DNA of 64,000 nt from Proteles cristata cristata (GCA_017311185.1 JAESUZ010005113.1:62001-126000); one strand, 5' to 3'. Counted from the first letter of the stretch, positions 35,930-48,500 are shown. Translations and numbers: made by a program. The notes: a model not told the origin generated them from the sequence alone.

Positions 35930-36210
35930 CACGGACACACACATACACAAACACACACAAAGAAACACACAGATCTGTGTATATATGGTATATATATGTA
36001 TATATCTATATCTATATCTATATATGGTATATATGATATATATATGGTATACATAATCTCCGTATATGGTACCTGGAGATATATACATGGACTATATATA
36101 TATGTATGTATTATGTATATATTTGATATATAGTCACCAATTACGTGTTTCTTCATATAAGCATATGTTTTGCATATATAATATGTATATGTTTAATATA
36201 TATACACAGA
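35930..36210. repeat. CA/TA-rich simple sequence
   Basis: ACACAC and TATATA-type runs, including imperfect GATATA units. Shorter counterpart at 39.07-39.28 kb. Confidence 0.85.
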
Positions 36211-36261
36211 AGTATTATACATTTGTCATCTCCTGGTATAGGCTTTTAATAAATTTTTAAA

Positions 36262-36488
36262 ATTATTTTATTTTTTACATTTATTAGTTTTTTGTGAGAT
36301 AGAGTGAGACAGAGCATGATCAGAGAGGGTCAGAGAGAGAAGGAGACACAGAATCTGAAACTGGCTCCAGGCTCTCAGCAAGCATTCAGCACAGCGCCGG
36401 ACGCGTGGCTCAAACCCATGAACCGTGAGGTCATGACCTGAGCCGAAGTCGGACGCTTAACCGACCGAGCCGCTCAGGCTCCCCAGGA
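36262..36488 (-). mobile_element. felid SINE private to block 2 copy A
   Basis: Flanked by TTTTAATAAATTTTTAAA (36244-36261) and TTTTATTAAATTTTTAAA (36489-36506). Copy B has a single uninterrupted site near 39309. Confidence 0.92.
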
Positions 36489-36507
36489 TTTTATTAAATT
36501 TTTAAAT

Positions 36508-36713
36508 GCTTATTTATTTTTAGAGCTAGAGAGACAGAGCACACGTCGGGCGGGGGCAGCGAGAGATGGAGACAGAATCCGAAGCAGCCTCAGGCTCTGT
36601 CTGAGCTGTCAGCACAGAGCCATACGCGGGGCACAAACCCACGAGCCGTGAGATCATGACTTGAGCCGAACTCGTGATCAGACACCCAACCGACTGAGCC
36701 ACCCAGGCACCCC
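36508..36713 (-). mobile_element. felid SINE shared by block 2 copies
   Basis: Minus-strand SINE ending CCACCCAGGCACCCC. Ortholog of 39320-39532, including the shared phrase CGAGGGCTTTG after its head. Confidence 0.9.
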
Positions 36714-36901
36714 GAGGGCTTTGGAATTCAGCATAAGAACTTAAGAAGTGAATGCATACAAATCACTTTTCAGCTTTGGTCACTTTCACCTTTTTACCAT
36801 GGTAGATACTGTAACACTATCCAGTCGAGTTGTCAGTTAATTCTTCACACATTATTTGATTAACACAATCATTATACAATTTTGAATCTTTAACTGGAAA
36901 A

Positions 36902-37143
36902 TCTTTCATTTTATTTTTATTTGTTTTTAATTTTTTTAATGTTTTATGTATTACTGAGAGAGACAGAAAGAGCATAATCATGGGAGGGTTAGAGAGAGAG
37001 GGAGAAACAGAATCCGAAGACAGTTTCCAGGCTCTCAGCTAGCTGTTGGCACAGAACCTGATGTGGGGCTCGAACCCACAAACTGTGAGATCATGACCTG
37101 AGCTGATGCCGGACCCTCAACCGACTGAGCCACCCAGGCACCC
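36902..37143 (-). mobile_element. felid SINE private to block 2 copy A
   Basis: CTGGAAAA is duplicated at 36894-36901 and 37144-37151. Copy B shows the empty site AACTGGAAAGG at about 40633. Confidence 0.93.
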
Positions 37144-37676
37144 CTGGAAAAGGTTTTAAAAGTAAGTAATATTGTCATAATTTTGTTCCTGCCTTCCTCA
37201 TCGCATCATTCTTTTTTTCCTCTTTCTGCTGTTCTTCAGATTCCTTATCCTCAATTATTCCTGTGTCTCCAAGCTCTGTTTTCACTATAATGATGATAAT
37301 CATTATCATATTGAGGTAAACTACTGAGAAAGAGAAAATAAGGAAGTAAGTTGAGAGGACAGGAATGAGACTGAAGAGAGAAAAAAGATAGCAATAAGTG
37401 AATTGAAGGAATGGAAATATTTGTAAAAGAGCTCCGCTGTTTTCAGTCCCAAAGAAACCATCCATATTATGGAGACTTAAAAACAAAAATCTAGGGAGAA
37501 ATAAAGAATACAATCACGGTAGGGGACATCAATGCTCAACTTTCCTCAATGGATAGATCACCCAGACATGAAACCAATAAGAGAACATTGTACTTGAAGT
37601 ACACTTTATATCTAATGGATCTAATTTCTAAGAAGGAAATTTCTAGTAATAAATGCCTACAGTAAGAAAGAAGAAA

Positions 37677-37887
37677 AGGGCACGTGGTTGTCTCAGACGG
37701 TTAAGCGTCCGACTTCTGCTCAGCTCATGATCTCACAGCTCGTGAGTTTGAGCCCCTCCTTGGGCTCTTTGCTGACAGCTGGGAGCTTGGAGTCTGCTTC
37801 GGATTCTGTGTCTCCCTGTCTCTCTGCCCCTCCCCTGCGTGCACCTCTGTCTTTCTCTCTTTCTCAAATATAAACATTACAAATTAT
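37677..37887 (+). mobile_element. felid tRNA-derived SINE
   Basis: Head GGGCACGTGGTTGTCTCAGA, body with AAGCGTCCGACTTC, TC tract and A-rich tail. Confidence 0.9.
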
Positions 37888-38491
37888 TTTTTAAATCAGA
37901 CTGGGAAATAACAATGTAATTTCATTGATATATAAAAAACTTGTAGCCAAATATTCAAAAGGAAGAGCACTTGGAAGAATTAATAGTTGGGTGAATTAAA
38001 ATGTAAAGGACAACAACAATGAAAACGGCTGGAAAATTTTTTTAAAAGCCAGGCAAAATCATGTAAAAGTACTTCCACTAGTCAAGAATACCGGGCTAAT
38101 GATTAATGGCAGTGTAAAGGGTGAGCATCAGTCTCACGCTTGACCCGTGAATAACACCGGAGTGTACACAGTATTTGAAAGGAAAATGCGTGAAAAATTT
38201 AACCCAGTAACTCTGGAGTGCTTTCGCACCTCTTAAGGGTTGAGGTAATGTCCTGGGTATAGTAATGAACATCCCTCCCCACAATACATGATGGGGGCCC
38301 AAGTAAAGGAATGCCAATAAGTATAATTGAATGCAAAACATGTGCTTGTCAGCTACATTCCTTTTTTCTCGCCACCTTCATAATAAGACCATTGAAAGCA
38401 TGTAGAAGACATCAGCCAGTATAAAAAATGGGACAAATAGTATGGAAAAAAAGAAGAATGGGAAAGGATGGAAAAGGCAGGAAAACAGAAG
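37888..38491. other. spacer between block 2 copies, no gene
   Basis: Eroded L1-like sequence to about 38.08 kb, then apparently single-copy sequence (38.09-38.49 kb) not seen elsewhere in the window. It probably represents ancestral intron just upstream of the block. Confidence 0.5.
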
Positions 38492-38655
38492 TGAAGGAAA
38501 CTTACTATGGGAGAAGTGCAGAAGCCAAACAAGGGGTAGAGGAGCAGACATTCCTGAGAAAGGAGAGCCAAGGGCTGGCATGCAAGCAAGGAGGCCAGAA
38601 TTGTCAGTGGGGAAGGGCATCATAGTGCGGGGCTAAAGGGTTGTCGAGTACTTAC

Positions 38656-38676
38656 CATATCTTTTCTGAAGGTTTT
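38656..38676 (-). CDS. butyrophilin heptad micro-exon, copy B
   Basis: A 21-base phase-1 exon between a GTTTTTCAG acceptor and GTAAGTACTC donor, encoding ENLQKRY-type residues. It lies upstream (minus strand) of copy A, so two consecutive heptads could be spliced in frame from this pair. Confidence 0.72.
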
Positions 38677-38808
38677 CTGAAAAACAAAACAAAAGGATTA
38701 ATGTGGTATTAATGTAAATATCAAAGTAACATACTAAAAGAAAATTAGAATTTGTTGGAAAATAAGAATGTAAATGCAAACTAACCAGGATGCTGCACGC
38801 GCGTCAGG

Positions 38809-38811
<3 letters not shown>

Positions 38812-38855
<44 letters not shown>
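38812..38855. repeat. (CA)n microsatellite
   Basis: About 21 uninterrupted CA units; copy A has a short interrupted CA tract in the same place (35.67-35.71 kb). Confidence 0.95.
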
Positions 38856-38857
<2 letters not shown>

Positions 38858-39319
38858 GTAGCAGGTGAGGTCGCTTTGATTTACACAATGCTGTCTTGGA
38901 AATGAAAAGGGAAGGGGAAAGAGAGATGATTTTACTGAATTTAGATAATACATGTGGAATATTGGTTCTGGTGGTTACATTTCATTAACATCTTTTTATA
39001 ACGTTCTCCTTCTTTCTTTCCCTAATAAGTTCTTTAACTCTCTATATCTATTATTCTATCTTCATGTATCGCACATGGGCCACACACACACCCACACACA
39101 CACAAACCACAGATCTGTGTGTGTTTGTGCATGTGTGGTAAACGGAGATATATGGACTATATACATGTATCTATATATATTTTGATATATATAGTCACCA
39201 GTCACGTGTTTCTTCATATGAGCATATGTTTTACACATTATTATCTGTATATATATATGTAATATATATACACACAAGTATTATTCATTTTCAACCCTTG
39301 ATATAGGATTTTGTTAAAG

Positions 39320-39532
39320 TTTTAAATGTTTATTATTTTTGAGAGATAGGGAGACAGAGCACATATAGAGTCGGGGCAGAGTGAGTTGGAGACACAGAAG
39401 CTGAAACAGCCGCCAGGCTCTGAGCTGTCAGCACAGAGCCCGAGGTGGGGCTCGAACCCACGAGCCATGAGGTCACGACCTGAGCTGAAGTCATGATCAG
39501 ACGCCCAACCGATGGAACCACCCAGGCATCCC
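39320..39532 (-). mobile_element. felid SINE shared by block 2 copies
   Basis: Counterpart of 36508-36713, with the same right flank. Confidence 0.9.
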
Positions 39533-39695
39533 GAGGGCTTTGTAATTCATCATAAGAGCTTAGGAAGTGAGTGCATACAAATCACTTTTCAACTTTGGTC
39601 ACTTTCACCTTTTTACCATAGGGATACTGCAACACTGTCCAATTTGTTGTCAGTGAGTTCTTCACATATTATTTGATTAAAACAATCACTATGTA

Positions 39696-40600
39696 GTTTG
39701 GAACTCACCAAACTACACGCCCGAAAAACAAACAACCCAGTGAAGAAATGGGCAGAAGATATGAACAGACACTTCTCCAAAGAGGACATCCAGATGGCCA
39801 ACAGACACATGAAACGATGCTCAGCATCCCTCCTCATCAGGGAAATACAAATCAAACCACACTGAGATACCACCTCACGCCAGTCAGAGTGGCTAAAATG
39901 AGCCAATCAGAGAACTCTAGATGCTGGCTAGGATGTGGAGAAAACGGGCACCCTCCTACACTGTTGGTGGGAATGTAAACTGGTACAGCCCCTCTGGAAA
40001 ACAGTGTGGAGGTTCCTAAGGAAACTAACAATAGAACTCCCCTATGACCCAGCAATAGCACTGCTAGGAATTTACCCAAGGATACAGAAATGCTGAGGCA
40101 TAGGAGCACATGTACCCCAATGTTCATAGCAGCACTCTCCACAATAGCTAAACCCTGGAAAGAGCCTAAGTGTCCATCAACAGATGAATGGATCAAGAAG
40201 ATGTGGTTTATCTATACCATGGAATACTACATGGCAATGAGAAACAATGAAATCTGGCCATGTGTAGCAACATGATGGACCTTGAGGGTCCACTTATGCT
40301 GAGTGAAATAAGTCAGGCAGAGAAGGACAAATATCATATGTGTGCACGTATAGGAGGATTAGGAGGAACTTAACAGAGGACGAAAGGGGAGAAGAAGGGC
40401 GGAAATGGTGGGGGAAAGGGAGAGAGGCAAACCATGAGAGACTCTTGAATGTTGACAAAAACTGAGGACTGATGGATGTGGAGGGGAGGAGGGGTGAGCA
40501 TGGAGGAGGACACTTGTGGGGATGAGCACTGGGTGTTATGTGGAAACTAATTTGACAATAAACTATTTGAAAAAAAAAACACAAAAAAAAACAAAAAAAA
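39696..40600 (+). mobile_element. 5'-truncated L1 private to block 2 copy B
   Basis: AAAACAATCACTATGTA at 39679-39695 and 40601-40617 is a perfect 17-bp target-site duplication. The insert holds the end of ORF2, 3'UTR and a long A-rich tail. Copy A has the empty site. Confidence 0.95.
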
Positions 40601-40969
40601 AAAACAATCACTATGTAATTTTGAATCTTTAACTGGAAAGGTTTTTATAAGTAAACAATATTGTCATAATTTTGTTCCTTCTTTCCTCATCGCCTCATTC
40701 TTTTTTCTCTTTCTGCTGTTCTTCAAATTCCTTATCTTCTTCACTTATTCCTGTGTCTCCACACTTTGCTTTCGCTATCATGATGATAACCATTATCATA
40801 TTGAAATAAACTACTGAGATAGAGAAACTAAGAAAGTAAATTGAGAGGACAGGAATGAGACTGAAGAGAGAAAAAAGATAGTAATAAATTAATTGAAGGA
40901 ATGGAAATATTTGTAAAAGAGCTCCGCTGTTTTCAGTCCCCAAGAAACCATCCACATAATGGAGATTTA

Positions 40970-41244
40970 GAAACAAAAATCCAGGGAGAAATAATCAATA
41001 TAATCATGGTAGGGGACATCAATGCCAACTTTCTTCAACGGATAGATCACCCAGACATGAAATCAATAAGGGAACATTGGACTTGAAGTACACTTTATAT
41101 CCAATGGACCTAACAGATATATATAGATCATCCCAGTCAACACACTAAAATGCATATACTTCTCAGTGCTCGAGTAAGAACATTCTCCAGGATAAATCAT
41201 ATGTTAGGTCACAAGCAAGTGGAGAGATTTAGAAAATTGATATA
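40970..41244 (+). mobile_element. old L1 ORF2 endonuclease fragment
   Basis: Reads MVGDINANFLQRIDHPDMKS and, in another frame, RTFSRINHMLGHK, both L1 endonuclease landmarks. Part of it is shared with copy A at 37.5-37.62 kb. Confidence 0.7.
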
Positions 41245-42055
41245 TCAAGACTGTTCAAGACGCTTTTCCAAAGAGGACATCCAGATGTCCGACAGACACA
41301 GGAAACAATGCTCAACGTCCCTCATCATAGGGAAATACAAATCAAAACCACACTGCAATTTCACCTCATGCCGGTCAGAGTGGCTACAACGAACACATCA
41401 GGAGACTATAGATGCCGGCGAGGATGTGGAGAAACGGGCACCCTCGTACACTGTTGGTGGGAATATAAACGTGTGCAGCTGCACCAGAAAACAGTGCAGA
41501 GATTCCTCTAGAAATTAACAATAGAACTCCCTTATGACCCAGCAATAGCACTGCTAGGAATTTACCCAAGGGATACAGGAGTGCTGATGCATAGAAACAC
41601 ATGTACCCCAATGTTCATAGCAGCGCTTTCAACAATAGCCAAATCGTGGAAACAGTCTGAATGTCCATCAGCTGACGAATGGATCAAGAAGATGTGCTTT
41701 ATATATACAATGGAATACTACATGGCAATGAGAACCCTGGATGATACTCGAGGGTATTATGCTGTGTGAAATAATTCAGGCAGAGAAAGACAGGTATATA
41801 TGTTTTCACTCTTATGTGGAACAGGAGAAACTTAACAGAGGAACATAGGGGAGGGGAAGAGAAAAGAAAACAGTTAAGTTGAGGGAGGGAGGCAAGGCAA
41901 AAGAGACTCTTAAATATTGATAACAAACTGAGGGTTGATAGGGGTGCGGGAGAGGGGAAAATAGGTGATGGGCAAGGAGGGGGCACTTGTTGGGATGAGC
42001 ACTGGATGTTATATGGAAAGCAACCTGACAATAAAGTAAATAAAACAATAATAAA
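41245..42055 (+). mobile_element. 5'-truncated L1 3' end
   Basis: From CGCTTTTCCAAAGAGGACAT (ORF2 C-terminus) through AGAAACTTAACAGAGG in the 3'UTR to CAATAAAGTAAATAAAACAA. Confidence 0.85.
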
Positions 42056-42059
42056 CCCA

Positions 42060-43490
42060 TGCTTATCTGGTCAAGTCATCTACAACAAAGGATACAAGAA
42101 TATACAGTTAAAAAAGAATACAGTCTCTTCAACAATTGGTATTGGGATAACTGGACAGCGTTGTGCAAAAGAATGAAACTAGCCCACTTTCTTACATCAT
42201 GTGCAAAAATAAACTCAAAATGGATTAAAGATTTAATGTAAATCCTGAAATCATAAAACTCCTAAAAGAAAATATACAAAATAGTTTTTTGAAATCAGCC
42301 ATAGGAACATTTTTCTTGATAAGTCCCCTGAGGCAAGGGAAACAAATACAAAAGTAAACCATTGTCAATACACCAAAATAAAAAGTTTTTCCATAGCAAA
42401 TGGACCATCAGCAAAACTAAAAGGTAACCTACAGAATGGGAGGAAATAATTTGCAAATGATATATCTGAGCCATAATATATAAAGAATTTATACCACTCA
42501 ACGTCAAAAAGCTCAAACAATTCAATTACAGTATGGGCAGAGGACCTGAATAGACATTTTTCCTCAGAAGACATACAAATGGACAATAGACACATGAAAA
42601 GATGCTCAACATCACTCATCATCAGGGAAAAGCAAATGAAAAAAAATGAGATATCACCTTACACCTTTAGAATGACTAAAATAAAAAAGACAAGAAGTAA
42701 CGTGTTTGTGAGGAAGTGGAAAAAATGGAACCCTTGTGTACTGTTGGTGGGAATGCAAGCTGTTACGTTCACTATGGAGAACAGTATAAAGTTTCCTGAA
42801 AAAATTAAAAATAGAAATACCACATTATCCAGTAATTCCACTACTGGATATTTACCCAAACAAAACCAAGACACTAATTTGAAAAAAGGTATATGCACCT
42901 CTATGTTTATTGCAACACTGCAGCATTATTTATATAAGGAAGCCACCCAAGTATCTGTTCATAAATAAATGGTTAAGGAAGATGTGTGCTACATATCTAT
43001 ATCTATATGTACAAATAGATATAGAAATGTATATAGATATATAGCGATAGAGATTGATATTTGCATATAGATATCTAGATAGATAAAGATATATCTATGT
43101 AGATAGATGATTGATCTGTAGATCTATAGATATATCTGAATAGAAAGGATTATTATACAGCTATAAAGAAAAGAATGAAGCAATGCCATTTGCAATAACA
43201 TGGATGGACCTAGAGGGTTAATGTTAAGTGAAATAAGTCAGTCAGAGAAAGACAAATACCATATGTTCTCAGTGTATGTGAAATTATAAAAGCAAAACAA
43301 AGAAAAAACAGAACAAAGTGATAGTTATTAGCGTAGGGATAGGTGGGAGATAGGTGAATTAGAAAAAGGGAATAAAGAGTACAGTTACCTTGATGAGCAT
43401 GAGAAATGTATGGAATTGTTGAATCATATTATACACCTGACATTGGTATAACACTGAATGTTAATTATACTTCAATAAAAAAACAAGGAA
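42060..43490 (+). mobile_element. older L1, ORF2 end and 3'UTR
   Basis: ORF2 C-terminal landmarks in order (AATGAAACTAGCCCACTTTC, ATGGACAATAGACACATGAA, CTGTTGGTGGGAATGCAAGC), then a 3'UTR ending TTAATTATACTTCAATAAAA. More diverged than the neighbouring L1. Confidence 0.8.
42985..43140. repeat. GATATA/TAGATA-rich simple repeat
   Basis: Imperfect tandem ATAGAT/ATATCT units within the older L1. Confidence 0.85.
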
Positions 43491-45060
43491 AATTATCATT
43501 CTTAAATATTGTGCTCAGGTAATTTTTATCAAATTTGTGTATCTAGGCATGTACTTTTATGTTAATAGTGGAAAAATCAATAAAACATGCAATTTTGCTC
43601 CAAAAGTGTTTGGTCATAATAATGCTAGCATATTGCCAGCATAGCTAGGTTTAGATGCCTATGCACCAGAAGAATCTCCCCCATTTAACTTGCACATATT
43701 GAGACAGTGTTTTCTACGAAATGATAAAGAATAATACAATAATTAAAATTATGAATTTATTTTAAAGCCTAATAATTATTATTTGTTATTTTATTTAATA
43801 ATTGTAAGATTATTGATAGTCTTGGATATATTATCATTAATAACATGGCTATATTTTCTGTGTGTCTATAAATGGTGGAGAATATTAATTATACAAGGAA
43901 GAATGACAAGAGGAAATAAATCTTTATGGGATTTTCATTGAAATATATTAATAATGGCTTGGGAAAATCTAGGTTTCCACTTTTTGTCTTATGTTTTAAT
44001 AGTCCTGAACTACTGAGTTAAGTCCGATGAAATTACTAGTTAATATTTTAAAATACTTTGAAATATATGAAATTGCCCAAGTGAAATGTGATGAATTTAC
44101 ATTAACATATAATTTAATGAATATTAGCTAGAAATTAAAATAAAAATGCAAACAATATTGAGAATTATTATGTATCTTGAAATTCCATAACACATTTATA
44201 GACTGTAGAGCACTGAACCACAAGCAAATAATTTAGAAGTAAGGGACCATATTGAATCCATAGTTTAAGAAGTCAGTAAAATGTATTATTTTTAAACATT
44301 TTCCCTGAAAATAACATTAAAAATAGAGTTTACTCAAAATTAAAGAGTACAGGACATCCATTTCTGGACAAGATATACCTGACTACTTGAAATAACCAGT
44401 AAGTGAATGATAAAATATTGAAACAATGTTTTCAAGACACAGACATCATTGGAAAACAAAAGAAAATTTTCCCTGATATTCAAGAAACAGGAAAGGTAAG
44501 CCCAAACTTCCCCTTTTAATAACTTGAGAGATTTTCTAAGGTGTGACACTAAAAAAATAACACAAGCAAAGCCAGATGGAGTCCCTGTATTAAGGATATA
44601 AGAGCAAGTGAGATGAGAGTCTGGGATAGCCAAAGTGGTTAATGTTTATATGCAAAACAAGAAAGGAGACAACAAACTAGAGTGATAACTGTGGGAATAT
44701 GCAAAGTGTATCCTTGAATATTTATTTGAATTTTGATGAACATATGCATGCATAGAAACTATGCCTTGGGAAAGAAAAACACCAAAAGATGAAGAATTGT
44801 GCCTAATGCTCACACAGAGCCAAGGATGTAGCCTGTTTGATATGGCAGTGGCTATAATACTCAGTTTTTTTGCTTTGGTAGTGGTAGATAGTTAATCATA
44901 GACTAGACAATACTATAGTATTGCTCAACAAATAAAACTTAAATAGAATATCTTAGAGCATCAGATTGTGTCCAAGTTACTTAACTATATCAAATAATAA
45001 AGATCAAGAAGACTGTCAGAAATATTTTAAAAATTGAATAATTAATTAGTTTTCAGCACC
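43491..45060. other. 1.57 kb with no recognised feature
   Basis: AT-rich, apparently single-copy. The longest frames (about 100 codons) have no domain signature and I see no splice-flanked micro-exon. Confidence 0.5.
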
Positions 45061-45930
45061 CAAACACCATCTGTCATTCAGTCTAAAGTTATCAGATTGC
45101 AAAGAAGCAGGAAAATATGACCTACAATGAGGAGAAATACAGATCAATCAAAACACATGACACAGATATTAGAATTTGCAGATGAATACATTAAATTAGT
45201 TACAGTAACTACATACCGTTGCTCAAAATTATGTAAACAAATTAAAGGTTTAAAAATGAACCAGACAGAACTTTTGAAAATTAAGTCTGTACCATGTAAG
45301 ATAAAAAATATACTAACTGTAATTAATTATACCTATTAGACATTGCAGAAAGAAATATTAGAGAATTTGAAGATAAAGGAATAGAAGCAATTAACTGAAA
45401 CACACAGACAAAAGAGGATCTTAAAAGAATAGACCCATCGTTGTGTTGTGGGTGTAAATTCAGGTGGCTTCATATCAATAACTTTGGAGTCCGTTAATGG
45501 AAAAGAGAATTTAAAAAATTTTTATTTATCTCTGAGAGAGAGAGAGACAGCGAGAGCGTGAGCACAGGTGGGTCAGAGAAAGAGGGAGACACAGAATCTG
45601 AAACAGGCTCCAGGTTCTGAGCTGGCTGTCGGCACAGAGCCCAATGCGAGGCTGGAACCCACGAACTGTGAGATCATGACCTGAGCCGAAATCAGACGCT
45701 TAACAGACTGAGCCACCCAGGCGCCCCATGGAAAAAAAGAGAATGATTTGGTGGAAGAAAACAGAAGTCCAAAAATACTGTAACTCTGGTGAGAACTAAA
45801 AATAATTTGATCCAATGAAATCAGTGAATCTCAAGTACAAGAAACACTAAGAAACTTCAAGATACATCATAATCAAATGGCACAAAAGCAAATACTTTCA
45901 TTATAGTTTAAATTTCCTTAAAATATTGGA
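45061..45930 (+). mobile_element. ancient L1 fragment (ORF1-like)
   Basis: ATTAGACATTGCAGAAAGAA and GAGAATTTGAAGATAAAGGA match the ORF1 coiled-coil of old mammalian L1 subfamilies. Interrupted by a SINE. Confidence 0.55.
45511..45727 (-). mobile_element. felid tRNA-derived SINE
   Basis: Complete minus-strand copy ending CCACCCAGGCGCCCC, with an ATGGAAAAGAGAAT-like repeat on both sides. Confidence 0.93.
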
Positions 45931-45939
45931 AATAGTGAT

Positions 45940-47890
45940 TTCAGCAATATGGTTCAGTAAGATGTTTCTCCTTTCTATCCCCTTTTTTAATCAATAAATC
46001 AGACATCCATACATGAACAAAAGTACCTTGGTGTTTTGAAAGCTGACACTTTACTCCAAGAGAATGAGAGAAGTCTTACCTACCAATGCAACCACTAAGA
46101 CTAACAACCCTCTGTACAAGCTATGTATCCACTGGAGCTTGTGAAACTGTCTGGACCTTCCTTATCACTGTTGGGTGAAAATTGGATGGATGCTGACCCA
46201 GCCCAGCACTCACACAGGAGAGAACTTGCAAAATGCCAGCCTTCCTAAAGGGAAGGCACACCACTGGAGAAAACTTAAGAACAATACAAGTTTGGTTGCA
46301 GTGGAGGCAGTAAGAGAAACTTTCCTGGCTCTGCCCCTCCCCGAAGGGAAATACTGCAGGCTAATTTCTCAGCAGAGGTTATCTCTCCAGGGAGAAGAAA
46401 GAAAAGTACTGAATGCCCGACTACCTGTTATGTGAGGTGTAACCAGAGAAGCCTGTTTCTCTCAGGCAGCACCTGGAATACTAAGGTAAGAGTGTTATGA
46501 ATGGGTAAAGGGGAGATAGAGAAGGATGATATTAGAAAAGAGGCAGATAAGAAAGTCAAAAGGCCTTAAAGGGAATTGTGCTCAGCAAGAAGTCTACCCA
46601 CAAACTTCTGGGAGTACAACACCCAGGGATCTTCCTATTAGGTCTGCAGGTGCTCCCAACACACCAAGTGCTAAATTCACTCCTCTCCCTATTCTGCTGC
46701 TAGCTTCTTACACTCTGGAGTGCATTTGTAAGAGCAAGCACTAGCAGACAGAAAGTGTACTTGAAAAAAAAGCCAGGGTGGGTGAGTAAAGCAAAAACGA
46801 CAAACTTCAACTATAGTGGCACATGCTTCAAAACAAAAGAGAGGTTTTCAATAGCTATTCCTGGTGAACTATAAGAACCAGAGATGGCATAAAAGCTTAA
46901 AAATTCAGCCACAAAAGAGAGCAAGAAGAGTAGAGCAGGTAGTCTTTAAAAAGACAGGAAAAAAGAAGGTAGTAACAACACCATAGATCATAACATCCGA
47001 TCTTAAGGCAATGGACAAGAGTTAAGGAGGTGTGTAATACTTCACATGCAAAAGCAGCAACTACAAGGAATATGAAAATCAAGAAAATACCACAAAATGA
47101 GAGTTCTCCAGCCACACAGGTCAAAATCATGAAATATTGAGATCTAACTGATCCTGAAAAAGAACACAGGGAACCTGGGTGGCTTAGTCATGTGGGTATC
47201 TGACTCTTGGTTTAGGTTCAGGTCATGATCTCATAGGTTATGGGATTGAGCACCACATCAAGCTCCACGCTGACAGCACAAAGCGTTGGAGTTCTCTTTC
47301 TTACCCTCTCTCTCTCCTCCTTCTCCGCACACACACTCTCTCTCTCTCTCTCTCAAGATAATTAAATAAACTTCAAAAACTCCAAAAACTTTTGAAGAAA
47401 CTCAATGAACTACAAGAAAATTTGGACATGCTATTCAGTGTAATCAGGAGTAAAATTAGGAACAGAAGAAATTCTTTACTAAAGAGACTGAAATTATAAA
47501 AAAAAGAACCAAACAGAATTTCTGCAACTGGAGAATTCAATAAATAAGATGAAGAATGCAACAGAGAGCATCTGCAGCAGGGCAGACCATATGGAAGAAA
47601 GAATAAATGACTTAGAATTAGTAGTTTTGAAATAACGCAGGTAGAAGAGAACAAGAAACATGTAAAAAGAGCCAAGAAAGCCTATGTGAGCCATGGGGTT
47701 CCATCAAAAAGACAAGTATTAATATAATCAAGTTTCCAGAGAGGAGAGAGGAAGAGGGGGACAAAGAGTTTATTCCAAACTTGGAAAAGGATTTTGAGAG
47801 AAAAGTGCATAATAGATCTCTCCATTATCTTAATACAAAAAGACATTTTCCAAGGCACATTATAATAAGACTGTCAGAAATCAATGATAA
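45940..47890 (+). mobile_element. HAL1-like element (ORF1 without ORF2)
   Basis: A 5' region (46.0-46.8 kb), then eroded ORF1-like sequence with Lys/Glu coiled-coil coding, GTAGTTTTGAAATAACGCAG and ACATTATAATAAGACTGTCA (end of the RNA-binding domain). No ORF2 follows, which fits half-L1 (HAL1) elements. A SINE interrupts it at 47.17 kb. Confidence 0.55.
47170..47380 (+). mobile_element. felid SINE, diverged
   Basis: Starts CAGGGAACCTGGGTGGCTTA; TC tract CTCTCTCTCTCTC and tail AATTAAATAAAC. Confidence 0.85.
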
Positions 47891-48500
47891 AGAGGCCCTC
47901 CCCAAATCCTACTGTAGCCATTGCCTCAGTCACAATGCCAAAAGGAAAGAAACAGAATCAGTTAGCAACACTGCCACCGCATAGGCTCCCGCTGCCAGAA
48001 TGTGAAGACACTGGAGAGCAGGAGTATGGGAGTCACACCAGAGCCCCCAGCTTTCTGGCCCCTATACCCATGGCCCATGGAATGCCTGGTGATCCCAAGT
48101 CATCTCTTTCTAGAGGTTCTCCAGAATCAAGGGAATCAGTTATTCCACCACTGCTGAGTCTCCCACCTCCCTGGGACAGAGGCCCAGTTCGAGGTGGCCT
48201 AGGTCTCAGGTATGGCTCATACAGTCACGGTTGGTGGGGGGACCAATACTGAACCTCCTTTTTCTGGACCAGGTCATGAAGGGGTCCTTCAATGGGGGGG
48301 TTCATAAAAAGCAGAGAAATCCTCTAAGGAACAAAAGCTGGTCTCTTATAAAAAATACATGCCTGCCCAATGAGAGATCCTATATTATGGAAGACAGATC
48401 CAACCACCTTGTCTGCCAACACTTTTGCCAAAAACAGCTACTGTTGATATAAGGACCTCTGTGCCTTCTACTACCCAGGCATCAATGGACCTCCTCTGTG
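47891..48500 (+). other. unassigned GC-richer segment, possible retrocopy or repeat
   Basis: A 120-codon frame (47884-48252) is Pro/Arg/Ser-rich, with RAPSFLAPIPMAHGMPGDPK and PPPWDRGPVRGGLGLRYG; it lacks recognised domains. Base composition is clearly richer in G and C than the AT-rich surroundings, and the sequence follows HAL1 directly. It could be a decayed processed pseudogene of a proline-rich protein. I cannot name a parent, and no poly-A tail or target-site duplication is obvious. Confidence 0.35.

Larger units (their letters stand above)
35409..37622. repeat. block 2 copy A: duplicated heptad-exon segment
   Basis: Matches 38565-41112. Shared order: GGAGAGCC...GGCATGCAAG leader, heptad exon, CA/TA-rich tract, SINE, then an old L1 endonuclease fragment (AATCACGGTAGGGGACATCA). 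Copy A has two private SINEs (36262-36488, 36902-37143). The left edge abuts truncated L1. Confidence 0.88.
38492..41112. repeat. block 2 copy B: duplicated heptad-exon segment
   Basis: Homologous to copy A (from 38565) and to the copy at the right edge (38492-38646 with 63845-64000). Contains a private 5'-truncated L1 (39696-40600). It ends in the same old L1 endonuclease fragment as copy A (ACTTGAAGTACACTTTATAT). Confidence 0.88.
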
